From the NCBI GenBank assembly GCA_027625915.1, contig JANTQA010000044.1, positions 434,001 to 498,000 on the forward strand: 64,000 bases of DNA, given 5' to 3'. The position numbers were made by a program, and so were the translations under genes. Positions 57,931 to 64,000 of this stretch are shown here, one piece after another. The first letter of the stretch is position 1. Each line of letters starts with the position of its first letter. Below the pieces are notes generated by a model, which ran no database searches, was not told the DNA's origin, and saw nothing but the letters and a program-made list of their open reading frames with translations. The stretch is from Anaeramoeba flamelloides (Eukaryota; Metamonada; Anaeramoebidae).

Positions 57931-58984
57931 AAATTCAGTAATTAAAAACCCATAATACTAATTTCAAAAATTTTGACTCACTTTTTTTTAGTTTTTGTTT
58001 TATTTTAATTTTAATATATCAGGTTTTTATATATTTAGAATGATTTAACAATCAATTAAAAATCAGATTTAATAATTAATTGTTCTTGAATACTTTTGGA
58101 TAATTTTTTTTTTTCAATTTATTTTTTCACACGAGTCACAATTTTTGAAATGATGTTTATATATATATATATATAGATAGATAGATGGATAGATAGATAT
58201 ATAAATTAATTTTAAATATAAATGTTTCCAATATTTTCCAGGATATAAAAAGATACCAATACAATCCTAAATTTGGCTTGATCTTTCAAAAATTAAAAAA
58301 CAAATAAGGGAATTTTACGAGAATTCGAAAGAATTGATAAAATTTATAAAATTACTCAATTCTTGAAAGCTTTTCTCGAAATATAATCAATTCAAATATG
58401 TTAAATTTTTAAAAATGATTTTGATTTTAAAATTTAATATCAAAATTTGATTTAAGTTTTCATTCACATTCACTTTTAATTTTCCACTATTTGGGATTTT
58501 TTTTCATATCTACTTTAACCAAAGTGTAAAATTGTTTGGTTTGGAATAATTAAATCATTATCTCAATTCTGCTGGTTAATGGTTTCTTGACAATTTATAT
58601 ATATTTTTTTAAAATATAGGAATATAAATTTTCAAATTGTTATTTCTAATATTTTGGATTGATAAGAAAAATAGAAATTTCTTGGTTTTTTGAAATTTTG
58701 GTTTTTGTATTTGACTATACTTATGGCATTTAAGGTCAACCTTAAAAAGTTTTTTGTTGATAACCAAATAATCGATTTTTAACAGTCTTTAATCCTGTGA
58801 AAATTCAAAAACGAACCCAAGGTATCCCTTACTTTCAAAAATTCTAATTAACAACCTAGAGTACCATTCTTAAGTGTAATAATGTGAAAGTTTTCTTATG
58901 GGTTGATCTGAAATCAAAGTATTTTATTAATTTTTTCATTTTTTTCTAGTATTTTTTTTGTTTGAAGAAAAAAAAACAACAGAT
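57931..58984. other. AT-rich interval with microsatellite and one C-like palindrome
   Basis: A (TA)n(GATA)n run lies at 58153-58205. A C-like palindrome lies around CGAGAATTCGAAAGAATTGA at 58318-58381. No gene seen. Confidence 0.5.
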
Positions 58985-61250
58985 CCCAAATCGTAGTTCA
59001 GCCTTCCTTTCTTTTTCTTCTAACCTTTGCACAAATCTTTATTTTAATCATAACTTGTGTTTGGTTTCAATACGATGACACATATAAAAGAGTTATTGAT
59101 TTTACAAAATTTACAACACAAGAAAAATATGAGGAATTATTTCAAGAAATACGATATTATGATCCTACAACGGCCGTTATGTTTTAAATATAAAGCCAAA
59201 ATCAGTCTATTAATTTTAATTGGAATTGGACTTTGTTTGTCCTACCTCCGTAATTATTGCAAATTGATGGTCAGTAACACTTGTTTCAGATCAGTTTTTA
59301 GTTTGCAATTGACAATTGTTTGTAATGCTTTATTTGAACAAAGCAACAATGGTGAATTTTTAACATATGGATTAGAAATTTTTAATTATGAAATAAAAAC
59401 TTTAAATTATTTAAATTCTTGGATTAATACAGCAATTACTGAAATATGCAAAATAAACAGGAATACACCAATTCTTATTTATAAAACAGAATTTAAAATT
59501 GAAAATATAGTATAATTTCAATAAATAATAAAAAATTCAAAAAAAAATTATTAAATTTATCTCTTACTTATTTTGAAAAATTAATCAAATTTAATCAACA
59601 AACCAAAAATAAAATTAACTGGAATTCATAAAGATTTAATTGAACTAAAAAAGGAAATCTATAAATACACATACAATGAATTATTGTGTTCCAAAAGCTC
59701 GAAAGTGCAAAAATACTTTACAATATTGAGAAACCAAAATTTATTATTCACACTCAAAAATATCTAAGCTATCCATCAAGTTTAACAATCCTAAAATTTA
59801 GGACATTTACCAATGACTTAAACAGATATTACTATTTAATCAATAAAAACTCCAATAAATTTTGTCCTTTAAGTTTAAAATATAAACAAAATGAAGCACT
59901 TCAAAAAATATTCTGACTTTTATTAAGCTTTCAAACACTTTCAAACAATTTAAAAACCTTTCAAACACTTCCCAACACTTTCAAAGAGGAAATACTTTGT
60001 AAAAGTGATAAGCTTTGTAAAAGTCACGAGATTTTTTGTTGTGAGTTATAGAAAATATTGATCATTTTTTATGGGTCTGTCCTTCCTATGAAAAAGATAG
60101 ATTAATATTTCATAACAAATAAATTAAAAGAATTAAATACTAATGAAATAATTTTAAACTATAACAGTTTATTGTTATTTTCATTGGTTAACAATCGTGA
60201 AATCTATGATTTTACGCTTAAATTTCTGAAAGGGAATTGAAGTATAAGGGCAACTTAGAGTGTAATTTACACTTCTTCAATAATAAAAATAAAAAAAAAA
60301 CACTAGTGAATTTTCAAGATTCAAACTATCAATTACCCGGCTGCTGAGGAGCTATTTGGATTACCCATAATGACGATCGCCTTTGGTACGATCGTAGGAA
60401 GAAGTTCCTTACTGATAAATTCGAATAAATTTCAAAAAATTTTTAGTTCATTTTCCATTTTTATAAATCTTCGAACTGTTTCTTATCAAAAAGTCTCTTA
60501 CAAAGAATATTTTGAAGAACTACTAATTTGACAGAGTTTCTTAACACTTGACTTCATAAAAGGCTTTATTCAATGTTGAGCATAAAAATTTCAAAAAGCA
60601 AAATCAAGTAAAACTTTCCAAACATAAATGGCAATTTATCAGTATTAAAATTATTTGTTGTGGCAGTATTTCGCAGTTTTAGTTATCCAATTAACTGTTA
60701 TATAGAAATTCTTCATTATGAAATAATTGATCTTGGTGGTTCAATGTTAACACATATGTTTGGATCAATTTATGAAATAACAATTTCCTTTTTTATCTCA
60801 AAAATAAAATCATAAAACCATCGCCTAAATTCTTCAGAAACAATCACTTACATACTATTTATTTCAAAATAAATTGAACAAAATTTTCATTCAGCTTTCC
60901 TAAAAAGGTTTTATAAAACAGGTTACTTTTTAATTTTTAAGACTTAAAACAAGCGTAAATTATTCATTCAACTTTTAAGTTTTGGGAACTTTGATGATTT
61001 ATTCTTGATAGGAATGTGATTTTTCAAAAAGTGAATGAAAATTTTGGTCTTTTTTTTTGAAATTAGCTGTATTTTCTTTGATTTACTTGTTGTTTGTGTG
61101 GGTTTTATTTCCAAATTTAAATGCAGCAATTGAAATACCGAGTTGTAAATACAGAGCGACTAAAAATACTATTTTTGCTTTGGTTACTTGCACGTTGATT
61201 GTTTACACAAGCCTTTTCTTTTCCATAAATCTAAGTTTGAATATTTTTAT
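58985..61250 (+). CDS. Family C GPCR-like membrane gene, partial, interrupted by LINE L9
   Basis: Exon-like plus segments: ~59000-59170 (FAQIFILIITCVWFQYDDTY and onward to YYDPTTAV); ~59190-59269 (KAKISLLILIGIGLCLSYL); 60319 onward (INYPAAEELFGLPIMTIAFG, then TIVGRSSLLINSNKFQKIF); and 61067-61248 (SLIYLLFVWVLFPNLNAAIE, then IFALVTCTLIVYTSLFFSI). The second and third join in phase through an intron holding L9. Order and spacing recall spans 2, 3 and 5 of family C (GABA-B/metabotropic) receptors, common in amoebae. The first two segments are in different frames without a convincing splice, so it may be decaying. Spans 6-7 were not found. Tentative. Confidence 0.4.
59361..60305 (+). mobile_element. 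LINE copy L9, 5'-truncated, with 9-bp target duplication
   Basis: GTGAATTTT at 59352-59360 and 60306-60314 flanks it. Coding blocks (NSWINTAITEICKINRNTPI at ~59420, then the C-terminal block 59686-59900) are uninterrupted by C hairpins. The 3' end is AGTGTAATTTACACT (60259-60273) then CTTCAATAATAA. A short CTTTCAAACA minisatellite lies inside at 59928-59990. Confidence 0.8.
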
Positions 61251-61269
61251 GGTTTTTTCAAAGTTTTGA

Positions 61270-62262
61270 TCATTTCTTTCGATGTTTTCATTCCAGAAGT
61301 AAGTTGGCAGTTCCAGATATCATTTGGTTTTGAACCCTTTGCTTTTACTTGTTAAAAAACTGTTCTTTTTTAATTTCTCTTTTTGGACTATTTCTCCAAA
61401 GCAAACAAAGATTTCTTTATTTTTCTTTGACGACAATTTACCCTTATTTCCACTTTTAAAACTAAAATCCTTAAAGTTAAATTTAGTGTAATATATCTTC
61501 GGAATTCATCACTTGCTTGTAGTTCACCTTTTAGTTTTATGGATTTTTTTCATTCTTTTTATTCAAAAAACTCCTTTCTTTTTCTTTGAATTTCAAAACC
61601 AATAAACACTAACACCAATTTTAAAAATTTTTCTTTCAAAAATGATTTGGGTGTGTTTTCGTTTTTTTCAAATCGAGAGTTAAAGTATTTTTTTTTCTAC
61701 TGAGAAAGGATAAATTGAAATTTCTAAGACTTTTTTTTTTTTTTTTTTGTGAAAATGCTTTTGTTTGGGAATAAAGATTTCATTTTTTTGTTAATTAAAA
61801 AAGTTTTTTCGTAAAAGTGTCTAGAAAATAGTTGACAGCTTTAAATCAAACTATTTGATAAAGTAAATTAATTAACTGTTTTTTATTAAAAAAACAAGAT
61901 TTGGTTAGATCAATACTTTTTATTAGGAAAGGGTCACGACTCGATCTATTTTATAACTAGTTTTGATAATTTTATTTGAATACTTAACTAAATAGTTTCC
62001 TAAATACAAAAGTGGATCTAATGAAAATGGATTTGATCCCAAATGAAGGAAAAAAATAAAAATCCAAACATGTTAGTGACGTTTTTTAAATTTCTTCATG
62101 AAATATTAATTTTAAGATAAAATTCTTTTAAAAAAAAAAAAACAATGTGCTAGTATAATTTGTCTGAAGTATAGTCAAATAAGTGTTTATATCTTAATTC
62201 TTAACAAGAAAGATCTATAAATATGACACTAGACATAAATATATAAAAAAAAAAAAAAGAAA
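61270..62262. other. AT-rich interval, no gene seen
   Basis: Any further exons of the GPCR-like gene would be expected here, but none could be supported. Confidence 0.4.
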
Positions 62263-62419
62263 GCACCCTAGTGGAGTTTAACCACTGACCTTTTCATAAT
62301 GTAATTAAACCAAAAATTTTAACGCCTTAACCATTCGGCCAATTGGGCTTTTAAAATGCCCAATATTGGATTCGAACCAATAAATAAATGAAATGCTCTA
62401 CAGGCTGAGCTAAGGGTGC
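62263..62419 (-). tRNA. Outer tRNA, split in the anticodon loop by an 85-bp insert
   Basis: On the minus strand the 5' half (from 62419) has acceptor GCACCCT, D arm GCTC/GAGC and anticodon 5' stem TTTCA. The 3' half (ending 62263) has TGAAA, AGGTC, T arm AGTGG/CCACT and acceptor AGGGTGC. All stems pair fully (7/7 acceptor). The loop closes as TTTATTA if the insert lies between positions 37 and 38, giving anticodon TAT (Ile); a different cut would give CAT (Met). Position 37 would be T, which is unusual. The T loop TTAAACT lacks the usual C56. A T14 terminator follows the 3' end. The variable loop and anticodon stem equal those of the tRNA-Thr at 35.9 kb. Confidence 0.6.
62305..62381 (-). tRNA. 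Inner tRNA with halves in swapped order (permuted)
   Basis: Inside the outer tRNA, on the same strand, the 3' half comes first (62381-62358): T arm ATTGG/CCAAT with perfect TTCGAAT loop, then acceptor ATTGGGC. After a 9-nt joint (62349-62357) comes the 5' half (62348-62305): acceptor GCCCAAT (7/7 with ATTGGGC), a Ser/Leu-like D arm with GGTTAA loop, and anticodon stem TTAAA/TTTAA with an 8-nt loop ATTTTTGG. The cut falls in the variable region. The amino acid is undecided because of the 8-nt loop. Confidence 0.55.
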
Positions 62420-62493
62420 TGATGGATATAGAGATATATTACATTATTAGAGGTATAAAATACATAAATGGATAATATCTTGCAAAAAAAAAT

Positions 62494-63182
62494 TCAATTT
62501 TATTATTTTTATTATTTAAGGGAGGATATATTAACACCTCTTGTTTGCTGTTAGGTTTTTTTGAATTTTCTATTTATTTGGAAAATAAATAGATTTTTGT
62601 TTAGTTTTTTTTTTTATTTTAGAAATAAACCGAAAATTTATTTAATTTTCGGTTTATTTCTTAAATTGAGAAAAACAGCCATTAGGTTTTCAATATTTGA
62701 AAACAATTGGGTTAAATCTTTGATTCTACTCTATTCGTTAGAAATTAAAAAAAAACCTAGGCACTTGACGACACTTCACCTAATGCTTTATCACTGTACA
62801 ACACTTCCTGAATTCCTAAATTTTTTATTGAACAATTTTAATAAAGACTCAAAAATAAGTTTATTACCCAAAAAAAGCTAATAAATTTGTTGAATCCTTT
62901 TTTTATAGTAATATTAGAAATATTATTATTATTTAATATATTAGAAATATCTTAATTTTTTTTAATTCAGATATCCATATTAGGTGATTATTTTCATAGG
63001 CTGGGCAATTTCAGAGATTATTTATAAATCTTCAATTATTTCTAAATTGTTTATTTTAATATAATTCACAATATTTGGGTTGATTTTTATATATAAAACA
63101 AGGGTGCCTTTTAAAGTAATTTGTAAAATTTCTGAGTTTTTAAATTGAAATTGAACCAATCCATTTTAAATATCTTTTGTTG
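62494..63182 (-). mobile_element. LINE 3' fragment L10, carrying C8
   Basis: On the minus strand it holds the LINE C-terminal region (block around 62985-63010 corresponding to PAYENN) and a 3' end with hairpin GAGGATATATTAACACCTC (62522-62540, plus reading) and ATTATTT tail. C8 (62548-62805) lies in its 3' UTR region. Confidence 0.65.
62548..62805. repeat. Hairpin cassette array C8
   Basis: It contains AGAAATAAACCGAAAATTTA with its inverse, a GAAAACAATTGGGTTAAATC-type palindrome and the linker CACTTGACGACACTTCACC. Confidence 0.65.
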
Positions 63183-64000
63183 TTAGGTTTTCCAGAATTT
63201 ACAAGAATTGAGTAAAACCTATGATTTTACTCAATTCTTCTCCCGTTCTGAAAAATTTAGGCACTCTACGGAACTTAACGGCACTTGACGGACACTTCAC
63301 TTAAGTTTTTTTTTTATTTGAGTAAGCAACTTTTCTAAATTTTTATTTAATTTTTATTTATTAAAAAAAAACTACCTTTCGCTTTTCCTGAGTTTTCTAT
63401 TTTATTTAGAATATCAATAGATTTCCGTAAGGTTTTTTTTTTGAATTTTCTGTTTATTTGGAAAATCAATGGATTTCCATTAGCATTTTTTGAGTTTTAT
63501 ATTTATTTGTGAAATGTTCTAGGTTTTTTTGAGGTTTTCTATTTCATTTGTGAAGTTTTCAGTTTTTTTTTTACTTTTTGAAATAAACAGAAAAATATAA
63601 TAAATTTTCGATTTAATTCAAAAAGTAAAAAAAAAAACTAACAAAAATCTATTTATTTCGAAAATAAATAGAAAATTCAAAAAAAAATAACGAAAATCAA
63701 TAGATTTTCCAAATGAAATAGAAAACCTCAAAAAAACCTCGAACACTTAATAAATAAAATATAAAACCTCAAAAAAAACCTAGATCACTTAACAAATAAC
63801 ACAAAAAACTCAAGAAAGCTAAGGCACTCTACGGCAGTTGACGACACGCCAATTTTTTTAGATTATTATTGATTTGTATAAAATTTAAATATTTTTGATG
63901 AGTGTCGTCACGTGCCGTAGAGTGCCTAAATTTTTCAGAATACAAAATAATTTTGTAAATTTTTTTAGGTTACTCTATTCTTCAAAATAATAGAAAAGAT
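63183..64000. repeat. Hairpin cassette arrays C9 and C10, running off the window
   Basis: C9 (63183-63850) has at least four palindromes, separated by CACTCTACGGAACTTAACGG-type linkers, and ends GCAGTTGACGACACGCC. A new array begins at 63899 with GTGTCGTCACGTGCCGTAG and is cut by the window edge. Confidence 0.7.

Overview
The window is very AT-rich nuclear DNA from a free-living, probably amoeboid protist. The evidence is short GT-AG introns of about 95-145 bp, the standard genetic code, conserved eukaryotic genes carrying acidic Glu/Asp-rich insertions, and a very dense transposon load. The mix of SMCR8, Arp1, alpha-kinase-like and THH1/TOM1/TOM3-type genes fits an Anaeramoeba-like or amoebozoan genome. 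That placement is inference, because no rRNA or other taxonomic marker is present.

Five host genes are clear. A dynactin-type actin-related protein (Arp1/centractin) lies on the minus strand at 5703-11357 in four exons. A seven-membrane-segment THH1/TOM1/TOM3-domain gene lies at 18199-19308 (minus, four exons). A probable alpha-kinase-like pseudokinase lies at 25577-27187 (minus, one exon). An SMCR8 homologue lies at 39040-48826 (minus, three exons). A protein farnesyltransferase beta subunit lies at 54282-55652 (plus, one exon). Weaker, multi-exon candidates lie at 13330-14335 (membrane protein and/or RGS-like), 22409-22940, 30238-31195, 34731-35040 (broken) and 58985-61250 (family C GPCR-like). 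There is a normal tRNA-Thr(AGT) at 35883-35953. At 62263-62419 there is a strange locus in which the two halves of one tRNA, in swapped order, sit inside the anticodon loop of another tRNA.

Everything between and inside these genes is mainly repeats. There are about ten copies of a 5'-truncated LINE (L1-L11). Nine palindromic TA-flanked elements of about 195 bp (family A) are present, five of them within 50.2-52.5 kb. A TTAA-flanked 1.37-kb element (family B) has two full copies and one broken copy, and each full copy carries an inner repeat (Bi). Arrays of hairpin cassettes (family C) sit in or beside LINE copies. Smaller inverted-repeat families (D-K) complete the set. Many are nested: B inside A inside B at 1-2116, and Bi plus a LINE plus a hairpin cassette inside family E at 55.8-57.6 kb.

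Two genes have been stretched by this load. The last intron of Arp1 is 4.3 kb and the second intron of SMCR8 is 7.4 kb, both full of LINE and other repeat copies, while their other introns are about 0.1 kb. The host genes do not form a pathway or operon. Arp1 (dynactin), SMCR8 (small-GTPase and autophagy control) and farnesyltransferase (lipid attachment to small GTPases) are separate housekeeping genes.
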